A stretch of DNA of 64,000 nucleotides from Psychrobacter sp. P11G3 (GCF_001435845.1 NZ_CM003596.1:1488001-1552000); one strand, 5' to 3'. Numbered from the stretch's first letter, positions 26,192 through 34,948 are shown. Numbers and translations are program-made. The notes: generated by a model not told the origin, from the letters alone.

Positions 26192-27370
26192 TTATATTCT
26201 AAACATTGCACCATTCGGTGTCAGTCCAACATAGGCCATACCTGCTTGATTCATCCAATGAGGCTGAATAATGCCATGCTGCAAAATCGCATGAATGTCT
26301 CTATGTGCTCGTTCTATCTTATGTTTTTTATATAAGGAAGCCGTGCCTGCGACTGCGTAAATTTCAGATACCATATCACGAGCTTCTCTTGCGGCTTCAC
26401 AAGACGCTGCCCATACATCTGCAAGCTGTATATCAGTAAAGGTGTTTTTTCGCTGAGATTCTTCCCATAGTACCTCGACACTATGATGCAGTTGGGCGCG
26501 TTTTGATGCTAGTATTGTTTTACTCTTAGCAATGATAGCTTGTACCGTTGCACGGTCGCGTAGATCTGGACTCTTACCAGGTGTTACCCTTTCAAGACAC
26601 ATATCAACCAAGTCGTCCATGGCGGCTTTTAATACGCCTAGCGCCATCGCCGCACAGCCAGCAGCATTGATACAACCGATAGGCAGACGACTGTAGGCAG
26701 TATCGATAGCCACAGGACTATCAAAGTCAACTGCATAAGCCTCTTTGACAAAAGCGTCTTTGACGACTATATCGTGGCTACCTGTGCCATTTAAACCGCC
26801 CACATCCCATGTATCAATGATTTTTACATCTTTCTTGGGAATAAAAAATAGCTTTAAGTTTGCACCTGGGCCAAGGGTTGTAGGAGAGCCTTCGGAGATA
26901 ACGAGGCAACGGAGCACAAACCAATCAGCCAATTGGCATCCAGAGACGAGTGTCCATTGTCCTGATACCATATAGCCATTATCTACTGTTTGGGCCACGC
27001 CTTCAGGACGTGCGGAATTGGCATAAATATGAGAGGGGTCGCTGTATACTTCTTTCATGCTAGATTCGTCCAAAAATCGACCGAATGTACAGGCCAAATG
27101 GTTGTTCCAAACGATCCAAGCAACGGAGGCCTCAGCACTGGCCAAGGTCTCATAAGTTTTTAGCGTTTCTATTGGGTTTCCTGCCCATCCTCCTAACGAT
27201 TTAGGCAGCCCCATTCTAAATAATGCAAATTCTGAAAGTTTATTGACCACCACGGGTGCAATTTTTCTAGCGCTTTCTGTTTCATCTCTGAACATGATTG
27301 CTGATGCATAAATCTTGTTTGCTGCATCCGATGGTAGGGTGGTTATCTCTGCTGAGGATAGATCATTCAT
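26192..27370 (-). CDS. Acyl-CoA-dehydrogenase-fold flavin-dependent monooxygenase-like protein
   Basis: A 392-aa cytosolic protein with the acyl-CoA dehydrogenase fold, closest in style to two-component flavin monooxygenases (DszC/HpaB-like class D) rather than true acyl-CoA dehydrogenases. Visible landmarks are 'LFRMGLPKSLGGWAGNPIETLKTYETLASAEASVAWIVWNNHL' (N-terminal helical domain), 'SGQWTLVSGCQLADWFVLRC' (beta domain), 'VGGLNGTGSHDIVVKDAFV', and C-terminal 'HRDIHAILQHGIIQPHWMNQAG'. This last segment with conserved His is typical of the monooxygenase group. The usual catalytic Glu context of dehydrogenases is not evident. AAGGTT precedes the ATG; a TTG nine bases upstream is less likely. 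No flavin reductase gene is adjacent, so the substrate cannot be inferred. Confidence 0.75.
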   Translation of the reverse strand: MNDLSSAEITTLPSDAANKIYASAIMFRDETESARKIAPVVVNKLSEFALFRMGLPKSLGGWAGNPIETLKTYETLASAEASVAWIVWNNHLACTFGRFLDESSMKEVYSDPSHIYANSARPEGVAQTVDNGYMVSGQWTLVSGCQLADWFVLRCLVISEGSPTTLGPGANLKLFFIPKKDVKIIDTWDVGGLNGTGSHDIVVKDAFVKEAYAVDFDSPVAIDTAYSRLPIGCINAAGCAAMALGVLKAAMDDLVDMCLERVTPGKSPDLRDRATVQAIIAKSKTILASKRAQLHHSVEVLWEESQRKNTFTDIQLADVWAASCEAAREARDMVSEIYAVAGTASLYKKHKIERAHRDIHAILQHGIIQPHWMNQAGMAYVGLTPNGAMFRI

Positions 27371-27728
27371 ATTGTTCAACCTTATTGTGATGAATAAGAC
27401 AGTACTTTTTTCTACAGCTGATAAAGTACAAGTTTGAGCGATGACAAATGCTTATATAAAGAATAACCAACAGCTGACCACCATACAACCGTTAATATGA
27501 ATATATTAAAAATTATATTGTAAAAATTGAATAAATGGTGTGTTTATTAAAATGTTGACAATAATCTTGGCAGTTAGTAGACCCTCTAGCACTACAATTT
27601 GAGTAATTACGTTTTAAGTAATTACGTTAAGGTGTCAGCGACTGTATAGATTATATGTACAGTGCATAAATATTAATTAGATAAACTCATATACAGGGTT
27701 GTTTTTAATGAGTATTCTAAGAGGTATA
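27371..27728. other. Divergent spacer with 15-bp direct repeat
   Basis: The spacer between the monooxygenase-like gene and tonB. AGTAATTACGTTTTA (27602-27616) is followed directly by AGTAATTACGTTAAG (27617-27631). This may be a regulator site or a short slippage repeat. Nothing else was recognised. Confidence 0.4.
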
Positions 27729-28775
27729 ATGATACCAAACCTCTTTACTCGTCTTATTACTACTTGGGTGACCGTTGCTGTCATCATATTGCACGGTATC
27801 ACTGTGTGGGCGATGATATCTGTGGATAGCCCAAAACCGCTTGAGACAAAAATTACACCAAAAGCTATTCAGCTAGAGCTGATCACACTGCCATCGTCAT
27901 CTGAAAAAACGCTTAGCAAAGATTCTCGGTCACAACCTTTACCTTCCAAAGCCTTAATACCTGATAAGACGTTAGTAAAGCCGATAGAGGAAATCGAAAT
28001 TGCACCAGTAATGGAACCTTCAGTAGTATCAAATCCAGTAAATCCAGTAAATCCAGTAAATCCAGTAAATCCAGTAAATCCAAAAGAGAAAGCATCCGTC
28101 CCAGCAGAAAATAAAACACTACCTAAAATATCTACAAATACTAAACCTACTATCAACGCTGCGTCATCAGTCCAAAATCTGACAATAGCAGAGTCAAGAA
28201 AAGTTGCTCGTTCATCTGATAATAGTAATGAAAACGAAGACGATCTATCTGCTATGATTCGAGCAGTGACAGCTCAGTTCAATCGTGAACAGGCCATACA
28301 GAAGCGCCAAGCCAAAAAACAGGCTAGCAAAGAACAGGTTGAAAAGGATCGCTGGCAAGCACAAGCGGCTAGTGAGGCAATTGAAAAGATGCTTGCGTTA
28401 GCTGCTGATCAAGCAGAAAAGCAAAATGGCGACCAAGCTGAGCTAGATAATGAAATGGACAATACTGTAGAAACAGTGTTTAAAGCGGATTATGGCAGTT
28501 GGCAGGATGGAGGGGAACCTACGACAAGTGTTCCATCACTTGTATGGCGCAGTGTCAATATGAGCCTAGGAGATGTCTTTATCGTTATGCTTGAGTTGCA
28601 CGTCAACAAAGAAGGTGTAATTACTGAGGTGCAATTATTGGAGTCATCAGGCAGCCCAATTATTGATGCGATAGCGACCACTCAAGTTAGGGCAGGACAA
28701 TTGAATCCATTAAAAAACGATGGCAACGTTGTCGATGCCATCGTCCCTATGTCACTGGTCTATGAGAGGCCTTGA
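27729..28775 (+). CDS. tonB: TonB-family energy transducer
   Basis: A 348-aa inner-membrane-anchored protein that carries proton-motive energy to outer-membrane receptors. One N-terminal span ('WVTVAVIILHGITVWAMISV') is followed by a Pro/Lys-rich periplasmic linker that includes a VNP tripeptide repeated several times (about residues 98-115). A charged helical region follows ('ATAQFNREQAIQKRQAKKQ' type, about 180-240). The C-terminal TonB domain is at about 260-348 ('VFIVMLELHVNKEGVITEVQLLESSG' to 'PMSLVYERP'). AAGAGGT five bases before the ATG at 27729 decides this start over TTG/ATG codons further upstream. No exbB/exbD is adjacent. It might serve the receptors at 44.8 and 51 kb; this is inference. 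Confidence 0.88.
   Translation: MIPNLFTRLITTWVTVAVIILHGITVWAMISVDSPKPLETKITPKAIQLELITLPSSSEKTLSKDSRSQPLPSKALIPDKTLVKPIEEIEIAPVMEPSVVSNPVNPVNPVNPVNPVNPKEKASVPAENKTLPKISTNTKPTINAASSVQNLTIAESRKVARSSDNSNENEDDLSAMIRAVTAQFNREQAIQKRQAKKQASKEQVEKDRWQAQAASEAIEKMLALAADQAEKQNGDQAELDNEMDNTVETVFKADYGSWQDGGEPTTSVPSLVWRSVNMSLGDVFIVMLELHVNKEGVITEVQLLESSGSPIIDAIATTQVRAGQLNPLKNDGNVVDAIVPMSLVYERP
28030..28083 (+). repeat. 9-bp tandem repeat in tonB
   Basis: About six copies of AAATCCAGT encode the Val-Asn-Pro linker repeat. A 9-bp unit changes linker length without shifting the frame, so it can vary between strains by slippage. Confidence 0.9.
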
Positions 28776-28840
28776 GTGAATGATTTAAAAATACTCATTT
28801 ATATTTTTCAATATTTTGCATTGTATCGTTAGGCGTCATT

Positions 28841-29974
28841 TTATTGAATGGCTCGTTCAAAAAACCACCACAGTGCTATCAAAATGCTGATCAAAGAACC
28901 TATATAAAATATTATCCATTTATAAAACTGGGTATGACGTAGCAGTAATGCGATAGGGAATACCGCAATGATAAACACTAGCTGCCCTAACTCAATACCG
29001 ATATTGAAACTCAGTAACGCCAAAACACGCTCACTTGTGGCAAGCGGCAAGTCTACTAACACATTGGCAAAACCGAAGCCATGAATCAGCCCAAAAACAA
29101 ATGCCAGATAGATTGCTCTTACTCTCAGCATCGGTACCAAGTTATTGAGCGCGGCAAAGGCGATAGATAGCGCAATAACAGACTCGATAAAACGGGCAGG
29201 TATACTGATAATTTGTAGGGCTGCTAGCGTCAACGTAATAGAATGAGCAAGTGTGAATGACGTCGCAATCCAAAACACTTCGAGTAAGGCAGCTTTTGGT
29301 TTAGGAACGGCTAATAATGTTTTCTCTTTACGCATGTATACAGCAGGAATGAGTAACACAAACAAAAACAGCAAGTGATCCCAACCAATCAATAGATGAT
29401 GTATACCACTTTTAAGAAAATTAGCTACTGTAGACATCCATCCACTGTTCGCCTCTGAGCCTATAGAGTGCTGCCCTACAGTCAGTACTTGCAATGGCGT
29501 ATCGTCACTAGCCTGCGTTAGAATTAATCGATGATTGGCATCGATACCTGTCAATATTTGGTAATCAAGACTATCGACGGGTTGCTCGCATTTTAGCTCA
29601 AAACTTGTATACAAATAGTTGAAGCCGCCGCGCGTGTTAATAGCCAATGGTGAGAACTCGGTTATTTGACACTGTTGTGCATCACCTTCTAACCTTATCT
29701 TGGATGTTATTAGTTGCTCTATTAGAGCTGTTTGTGATTTTACTTCGGCCCAATTAACTTGGCTGTCTTTATTTGGATCTATCTCTATCAGTAATGCTAG
29801 ATCGCGAAGTGAGATCTCATATTCAGCGCTTACGGCACGCTCTTCATTGGTAGACAGGTTTAGGTATGCTGTACTAGATTCGTGCGCCTGTACGAAAGTG
29901 GCTGTCAGTAGCAGAGAGAGCAGCATTACGTAACGATAGGTTTGATGCCAAAGGCTTTTTTTTGATGCGCTCAT
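28841..29974 (-). CDS. HupE/UreJ-family membrane protein with EF-hand-like loop
   Basis: A 377-aa protein: a signal sequence ('YVMLLSLLLTATFVQA'), an extracytoplasmic domain of about 150 residues, and a C-terminal HupE/UreJ membrane domain of about six or seven spans. This begins with 'GIHHLLIGWDHLLFLFVLLI', in which His and Asp are the family's putative metal ligands. 'ARFIESVIALSIAFAALNNL' and 'FGLIHGFGFANVLVDL' follow. HupE/UreJ proteins are linked to nickel or cobalt uptake in some bacteria. The outer domain contains a 12-residue EF-hand-like loop (DPNKDSQVNWAE). Its start overlaps the stop of the TPR-type gene (ATGA). Last gene of the DUF4331-lipoprotein-TPR-HupE set; no urease or hydrogenase genes are nearby, so the metal role is uncertain. 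Confidence 0.8.
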   Translation of the reverse strand: MSASKKSLWHQTYRYVMLLSLLLTATFVQAHESSTAYLNLSTNEERAVSAEYEISLRDLALLIEIDPNKDSQVNWAEVKSQTALIEQLITSKIRLEGDAQQCQITEFSPLAINTRGGFNYLYTSFELKCEQPVDSLDYQILTGIDANHRLILTQASDDTPLQVLTVGQHSIGSEANSGWMSTVANFLKSGIHHLLIGWDHLLFLFVLLIPAVYMRKEKTLLAVPKPKAALLEVFWIATSFTLAHSITLTLAALQIISIPARFIESVIALSIAFAALNNLVPMLRVRAIYLAFVFGLIHGFGFANVLVDLPLATSERVLALLSFNIGIELGQLVFIIAVFPIALLLRHTQFYKWIIFYIGSLISILIALWWFFERAIQ

Positions 29975-31200
29975 AAAGGGGTGTCCTTATTCATCATTTG
30001 CGCACCTGATGTTTGGGTGGTTAAGTTTTGTGTATGATCAGCGCTGCAATGCAGACAACCATTGATTTTACCCAAGCGTAATGCCTGTTCAAGCGCTGAA
30101 TATTCAAACTTTGTTTCTGTCATAAATTGACGTATCAGCTTGATATCTTCTTGGCTGCCAGCTTCGATAGCTGCTGTTGCATATAAAACAATATCAGCTG
30201 TTTCGCGTTGCTGCTGCCAGTTGTCTTTAGCCAATTGAAGCGCCAAGTCTACTTGCTTAGATAACAGAGCATAAGTTGCCTGTTCTCGCATATGAGCATT
30301 TTCTTGACGTATTTGCCATACATTAATACGCTCTTTCATTAAGGCCAAGTTTTTCTGTGCTTGAGGATCATCCAACTTGATTTGAGCAGTGATAAGGCGT
30401 AGGAGTAGAGCGTCTTTATCAGTGTGTGTCTGGAGAAGTGTGCGTACTCGCTGATACTCACCAATACTTAGTAGCCAGTCTGTTCGGGCCATAAGTGCAG
30501 GCACCGTCTGATTATCCATCACATCAAAAACTTGAGTGGATAGAGCAGTGTCTTCACTGCGTAATGCTGCATCTGCTTGGATCAGGTAGATCCAGCGTGC
30601 AGTTGATGCATCTAGGCCAGGTGCTAGAGCCGCAAGTCCATTAAGGGTCTGTTTTGTTGCTTCAAGCTTCCCCGTCATACTTTGTACTTGCGCTTCACAG
30701 GCCAATGCATAAACACGTAATGCAGGATCATTAAGTTTTTTGCAATAACTCATGGCTTCCGCAAACTGACCTTGAACAACCAGTAGAGATGACAGAGTCA
30801 ATAAAGCATCTGGATGATCAGCCTCTCGGCTTAATATCTGTCTCAGTACCTCTTTTGCTTCGTCAAACTTATGATCTGATTGAAGCGCCCTTGCTTGCAA
30901 CATCAAAGTTTCTGTACTTTGATCTTTGGTTAAATCTAACTGTGCGCGCGCCTGTCCTAATGCACGTGGATCTCCCTGTAGATAGGCGCGCTCTAATAAT
31001 TCGCTGGTCTGCGCCAAAGAGTTTTCATTCATATCAGAGGAAAAGTCAGCTGAGCTTGTATAGCGAGGCGGCGAAGAATCTTCGGGTAGTACCGCAAGGA
31101 CTTGTTGATCATCGTTTGGTACAAAAGGGGTAGCATGAATAAGTTGTATGCTAATGAGTAATAGCAAGAGTGATTTGATATAAAATTGAATCCAATGCAT
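29971..31200 (-). CDS. Secreted TPR-type helical repeat protein
   Basis: A 410-aa periplasmic protein: signal 'FYIKSLLLLLISIQLIHA' from the ATG at 31200, then helical repeats of the tetratricopeptide style. Examples are 'TLMLQARALQSDHKFDEAKEVLRQILSREADHPDALLTLSSLLVVQGQFAEAMSYCKKL' in the mature part at about residues 90-150 and 'ARTDWLLSIGEYQRVRTLLQ' near 240. A C-terminal CLHC motif (NGCLHCSADH) could bind metal or haem-like ligands but lacks the CxxCH order. A TTG start 36 bases upstream lies inside the preceding terminator hairpin, so it is rejected. The ATGA overlap with the HupE-like gene implies coupled translation. Likely role: scaffold for a secreted partner, inferred. Confidence 0.75.
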   Translation of the reverse strand: MHWIQFYIKSLLLLLISIQLIHATPFVPNDDQQVLAVLPEDSSPPRYTSSADFSSDMNENSLAQTSELLERAYLQGDPRALGQARAQLDLTKDQSTETLMLQARALQSDHKFDEAKEVLRQILSREADHPDALLTLSSLLVVQGQFAEAMSYCKKLNDPALRVYALACEAQVQSMTGKLEATKQTLNGLAALAPGLDASTARWIYLIQADAALRSEDTALSTQVFDVMDNQTVPALMARTDWLLSIGEYQRVRTLLQTHTDKDALLLRLITAQIKLDDPQAQKNLALMKERINVWQIRQENAHMREQATYALLSKQVDLALQLAKDNWQQQRETADIVLYATAAIEAGSQEDIKLIRQFMTETKFEYSALEQALRLGKINGCLHCSADHTQNLTTQTSGAQMMNKDTPL

Positions 31201-31222
31201 AAAATTTCTCGGCTCAGAACAT

Positions 31223-31255
31223 AAATAAACACCCAATCAGGAAGCTGATTAGGTG
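31223..31255 (-). terminator. Intra-operon terminator or attenuator
   Basis: On the minus strand, CACCTAATCAG pairs with CTGATTGGGTG (one G-T pair) around CTTC, followed by TTTATTTAT. It sits between the small lipoprotein and the TPR-type gene and may lower expression of the TPR-HupE pair relative to DUF4331 and the lipoprotein. Confidence 0.7.
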
Positions 31256-31276
31256 CTGGATTTATCTCACATCACA

Positions 31277-31546
31277 TTAAAGCGAGGCGTTGGCGTCTGT
31301 CACCACAACGGGCTCTGCCAAATTGGCCTCAGGCAGTATAATTCGATCGATATCTTGAGGCTCATCGGTATCTAAATTATTACTGGCATCAATTACATCA
31401 GAAGTTCTGTCAACAGCTAGTTCAGCTTTGGCTTGGTCTACTGCAACATCACTCTTAGCTAAATCGGATGAGCTATCATTATCATTGAAACAACCAGAAA
31501 GCGCAGCTGATCCAGTGATCAATACGGCTAATATTATATAGCGCAT
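31277..31546 (-). CDS. Small acidic lipoprotein
   Basis: An 89-aa lipoprotein with signal 'YIILAVLITGSAALSGC' (lipobox LSGC) and a mature part of about 71 residues rich in Asp, Ala and Val, probably disordered. CAAGGAGAAATACT gives a strong ribosome binding site. It lies 27 bases after the DUF4331 gene and before a terminator hairpin. No family is recognised. Its conserved position should be checked in other genomes; here it looks like a surface partner of the DUF4331 protein. Confidence 0.75.
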   Translation of the reverse strand: MRYIILAVLITGSAALSGCFNDNDSSSDLAKSDVAVDQAKAELAVDRTSDVIDASNNLDTDEPQDIDRIILPEANLAEPVVVTDANASL

Positions 31547-31573
31547 AGTATTTCTCCTTGGGTTATATTCAGC

Positions 31574-33070
31574 TTATCGGCTACCTGGTGTAGGGGTGGT
31601 TAGATAAGGAAATACTGAGTCAAACTCGGTAGCTGGTTTAAGCGCACCATCAGTAAGAAGCGCTTTGCCAGCTTTTGCATCTTCAGGAACACAAGTTGCA
31701 TCAGCTGGTAGGCCAGCATGACATAAAGCGCCCATTGATACTCTCAAAGCAATATCAGTGACATCATCACCTGGTCGTCTACCATTCGGAAAACCTGCTA
31801 TATCGTTAGCAGTGCTTGGGCGACCATCGTTCTGAGCGTCAATGATGCTAATCACACCCAAGTCGTTTTGATTGGCAGCTGCGACTGCTGCTATGTTGGT
31901 ATTTAGGCGCAGCATATCTGACGGCACCATATTTGGGTTGGCAGGTTTGTTGACAGTAGGAACCCCTGTCAAAAATGCGGTTACCAAATCTTGACGCGGG
32001 AAGTTTGTCGGTGCAGGTGCGCTTGGATACAAAGTTTCAATCAATGCTGGGAGCGTAGGATAAAAGACATAAGGTGCGAATTTTGCGACGTCGTCTTTTG
32101 GCTCTGAGGCATTAAATTTGTCCTTGTCTTTAAGACCGATGACCACTTCGTTAACCAGTGGCATACCCAGTCTTGAAACCTGAGTCCATGCACCGCCTTT
32201 TTTGGCAGTTGTGCTGATGCCTGAAGCAGGATTGCCATTGACCAAGGTCGCTTGACGCACGCTGGCCGTTGTCCAAGCACCGATAACAGGATCTTTACTT
32301 GTACTATTGACGAGGCAAGCTTTCGGTACTTCCATTGCAATCGAGGTAACATTTTTCCCTGCTAATACGTTAGTACCAGCATCACGGGCACCTAGCGGAT
32401 TTAGGTTAACCAAGTCAAACACTTTACCTAGATCAATAGCAAAACCTTCAGCACGTTGACCGACAAAAACTCTACCCTGACCACAGCTACCTAAGTTCAA
32501 AGGTTTAATAAAGCTGCGCGCGTAAGTAGGGTAATCTGCAAAAGATTTGGTACCAATATAGTCAAATGGCTTATCAAAATTACCTAGTGGAGTACGTGAA
32601 CCACTGCGGCGGTCGCCTTTGACCATTGTTACGTTATAGCTCTCACTCGTTTGTACATTAGCAGAGTTAGACGCATCACCAGCGTTAGACAAAGGAATGG
32701 CAACGTTTGGCGTTGATGGATCACCATCTGAGTCAATTTCAATGCTGTTTAGCTCTTGAGTGAAATCAAATTGAAAAGTAATATCTTCAACAGCATCACC
32801 GTTATTATCAACATGAATCTCATAGAGCGCATCTGGATCTAAAGCAAAATAATTGGGTCCACCATAAGCGTCTTGCAGCGGTAAGTAGTTAGCAATAATC
32901 GTAACGTAATCTGCCCGGTTATTTTCGTAACTATTGAACATATAAAAGTCAGAAGCATCGACTTTTGGGGTTTTGGTAATAGAAGGGGCTTCACGGTGAC
33001 TTGACGCAACAGCACTTGCACTCATGCACAATGTTATCGCTGCTATTAGAGCCTTTGTGGTATGTTTCAT
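31574..33070 (-). CDS. Secreted DUF4331 protein
   Basis: A 498-aa secreted protein. The signal 'ALIAAITLCMSASAVA' is followed by the DUF4331 opening 'SSHREAPSITKTPKVDASDFYMFNSYE'. The body is beta-rich with repeated aspartate pairs (for example 'YEIHVDNNGDAVEDITFQFDF', 'IEIDSDGDPSTPN'), suggesting calcium sites. It ends with 'FPNGRRPGDDVTDIALRVSMGALC' and 'FDSVFPYLTTPTPGSR', both common in this domain family. The family's biochemical function is not established. ACAAGGATCC precedes the ATG. First gene of the set with lipoprotein, TPR-type and HupE-like genes. Confidence 0.9.
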   Translation of the reverse strand: MKHTTKALIAAITLCMSASAVASSHREAPSITKTPKVDASDFYMFNSYENNRADYVTIIANYLPLQDAYGGPNYFALDPDALYEIHVDNNGDAVEDITFQFDFTQELNSIEIDSDGDPSTPNVAIPLSNAGDASNSANVQTSESYNVTMVKGDRRSGSRTPLGNFDKPFDYIGTKSFADYPTYARSFIKPLNLGSCGQGRVFVGQRAEGFAIDLGKVFDLVNLNPLGARDAGTNVLAGKNVTSIAMEVPKACLVNSTSKDPVIGAWTTASVRQATLVNGNPASGISTTAKKGGAWTQVSRLGMPLVNEVVIGLKDKDKFNASEPKDDVAKFAPYVFYPTLPALIETLYPSAPAPTNFPRQDLVTAFLTGVPTVNKPANPNMVPSDMLRLNTNIAAVAAANQNDLGVISIIDAQNDGRPSTANDIAGFPNGRRPGDDVTDIALRVSMGALCHAGLPADATCVPEDAKAGKALLTDGALKPATEFDSVFPYLTTPTPGSR

Positions 33071-33230
33071 ACGGATCCTTGTAAAGAAACTTTAAATGAT
33101 GGGACGGCCAAGACTCGACATCGTTTGTAAATATCAATTAACTAAAAAATGTCTTTATTAAGTCGGTTTTAACTATACACTTGTTTGCTGTATTGTGTCT
33201 ACGCTTTTATCCGTTTTAATGTGTTGATAA

Positions 33231-33881
33231 TTATAAACTTTTCGGCGAATCAGGCTGCATCATAGGATCGGCATCTGCGAACGCTTTTAGTGTACGGCAA
33301 TGAGTATCAATGGCGACGATATTGGGGTAAGCGCTCAAATCTACTTTGAAGCGGCGAGCAGAAGAGACTTGCGGAATCAAATAACAATCTGCGAGAGTAG
33401 GACTGTCCCCATAGCAGAACTGTCCGCGATTGTTATCCGCTGCCAAACGTGTCTCTAAAGCAGCAAAACCTTCACTGATCCAGCGATTGCACCATGCAAC
33501 CACATTTTCCTCGTCGACTGACAGCTCATTACGCAGGTACTGTAGGATGCGACGATTATTAATTGGGTGGATGTCGCAACCAATCATGGCGCTCAACGCG
33601 CGTACCTGCATGCGCCCAGCAGCATCGTTAGGTAATAGTGCGTGCTCAGGGTAGACCTCTTCTAACCACTCCAAGATAGCTGGACTTTGATATAATAATA
33701 AATCGTCAGTCTGTAGGACAGGCACCAATCCTTGTGGATTAATTGCTTTGAAGGCAGATTCTAACTGTTCATCCTGTGCCAGATTGATCGTGATATCATC
33801 GTAATCTAAGCCTTTTAGGTTCATAGCGATACGAGTACGGTAAGACGTGCTACTACGAAAGTAGCCATAAAGTGTCATCAT
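33231..33881 (-). CDS. maiA: Maleylacetoacetate isomerase
   Basis: A zeta-class glutathione transferase (216 aa) that isomerises maleylacetoacetate to fumarylacetoacetate with glutathione in tyrosine degradation. The zeta motif is at about 9-25: 'YFRSSTSYRTRIAMNLKG' with SSxxYR. The glutathione-binding 'GLVPVLQTDDLLLYQSPAILEWLEE' follows, then the C-terminal helices with 'CDIHPINNRRILQYL' and 'SPTLADCYLIPQ'. AAGGAC precedes two adjacent ATG codons. It is divergent from the IclR gene, which probably controls it. Confidence 0.95.
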   Translation of the reverse strand: MMTLYGYFRSSTSYRTRIAMNLKGLDYDDITINLAQDEQLESAFKAINPQGLVPVLQTDDLLLYQSPAILEWLEEVYPEHALLPNDAAGRMQVRALSAMIGCDIHPINNRRILQYLRNELSVDEENVVAWCNRWISEGFAALETRLAADNNRGQFCYGDSPTLADCYLIPQVSSARRFKVDLSAYPNIVAIDTHCRTLKAFADADPMMQPDSPKSL

Positions 33882-34040
33882 GATTTATGTCCTTATATTG
33901 ATGTGTTTTTATAAAGATAAATATTATGAAGTAGGGGCTGTATTTCAGTGATATTTGATCGGGTAAACCCTTATTGAACAAACTACTAACAAGCAAACCA
34001 TCATCAAAAAATAACCAAGCACACCAGAATCGAGCAAATC

Positions 34041-34898
34041 ATGCCAGCAGACAAAACCCTTGTAGACAGTTCTATCAGCAGTAAAAACCAAAGTGGGGTT
34101 CAGTCGCTTGAGATTGGGCTGTCGATACTCGATGTGCTGATCGACCGCAATGAGCCTATGATGCTAAAAGATATCGCTGAAGCCATGCAAATGCATCCAG
34201 CAAAATCCCATCGTTACTTGGTCAGCCTCATCCGCAAAAACTACGCGCGTAAGCTCAATGATGGTCGCTATGGGCTTGGTGATAGAGTCAATGCATTGGC
34301 ATCACTAGGACATACTGGACTCAACCAGAACAATCTTTTGGTACGTCTCACGCAAGTGGCTAATGAAATCAAAGACACCTTAAACTGTGGTGTACAAATT
34401 GCCAAATGGTTTAGCGAAGGCCCTATTATTATTCAGTCCGTTGAGCCAGACAGTCCGATTAGTATCATTACTCGCATCGGCTCACGTATGCCTCTGACGA
34501 CATCGGCCACAGGGCAGTTATTTGCCAGTTATCAACCTGATACCGTCATTCAGCCATTGGTCACAGCTGAATGGCATACGAGTAATACCGCCGCAAATAT
34601 GGCCGAGAAGTGGCAGCACTTTACCCAGCTACAGGCCAAAATTCGTACGCAAGGCTATGCAACAGTGACGGGCGATATGCTCATGGGGATCAACGCCATT
34701 ACGATTCCCGTTATATTGCCGCAGCTTGCCAATAGTACTACTAAACCATCCACGAGTAGTGATAAAACTGCTGGTGAAGATTTACCGCTAGAATATGCTA
34801 TTACTATCATTGGAACCACAGAGCAGTTACCGATGAGTGAGCAACATAACGTGGTTAAGCAAATACTAGCGATAGCACAGCGTTATCAAATTGCATAA
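34041..34898 (+). CDS. IclR-family transcriptional regulator
   Basis: A 285-aa regulator. The N-terminal winged helix-turn-helix (about 20-80) reads 'SLEIGLSILDVLIDRNEPMMLKDIAEAMQMHPAKSHRYLVSLIRKNYARK'. The C-terminal effector domain includes 'LTQVANEIKDTLNCGVQIAKW', 'ITRIGSRMPLTTSATGQLFASY' and 'GYATVTGDMLMGINAITIPVI'. An extra Ser/Thr/Lys-rich loop lies at about 232-246. Given its place between maiA and the fumarylacetoacetase side of the cluster, it is probably an HmgR-like regulator responding to homogentisate or a related intermediate. It runs convergent to the VOC gene. Confidence 0.88.
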   Translation: MPADKTLVDSSISSKNQSGVQSLEIGLSILDVLIDRNEPMMLKDIAEAMQMHPAKSHRYLVSLIRKNYARKLNDGRYGLGDRVNALASLGHTGLNQNNLLVRLTQVANEIKDTLNCGVQIAKWFSEGPIIIQSVEPDSPISIITRIGSRMPLTTSATGQLFASYQPDTVIQPLVTAEWHTSNTAANMAEKWQHFTQLQAKIRTQGYATVTGDMLMGINAITIPVILPQLANSTTKPSTSSDKTAGEDLPLEYAITIIGTTEQLPMSEQHNVVKQILAIAQRYQIA

Positions 34899-34904
34899 TT
34901 AAAA

Positions 34905-34933
34905 TATCTTTAGAGAACTTATTTCTAAAGATA
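34905..34933. terminator. Possible hairpin between IclR gene and VOC gene
   Basis: TATCTTTAGA pairs with TCTAAAGATA around a 9-base loop, between convergent genes. It is AT-rich and lacks a T-run, so it is a weak candidate. Confidence 0.4.
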
Positions 34934-34948
34934 CTCTGACGTTCCATG

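Noticed and set aside
26192..27370. True acyl-CoA dehydrogenase
   Set aside because: The fold matches, but the C-terminal His-containing segment and overall pattern fit flavin monooxygenases better, and no beta-oxidation genes are near.
28021..28090. Possible CRISPR-like short repeats
   Set aside because: Units are 9 bp, contiguous and without spacers. They are a coding repeat of tonB.
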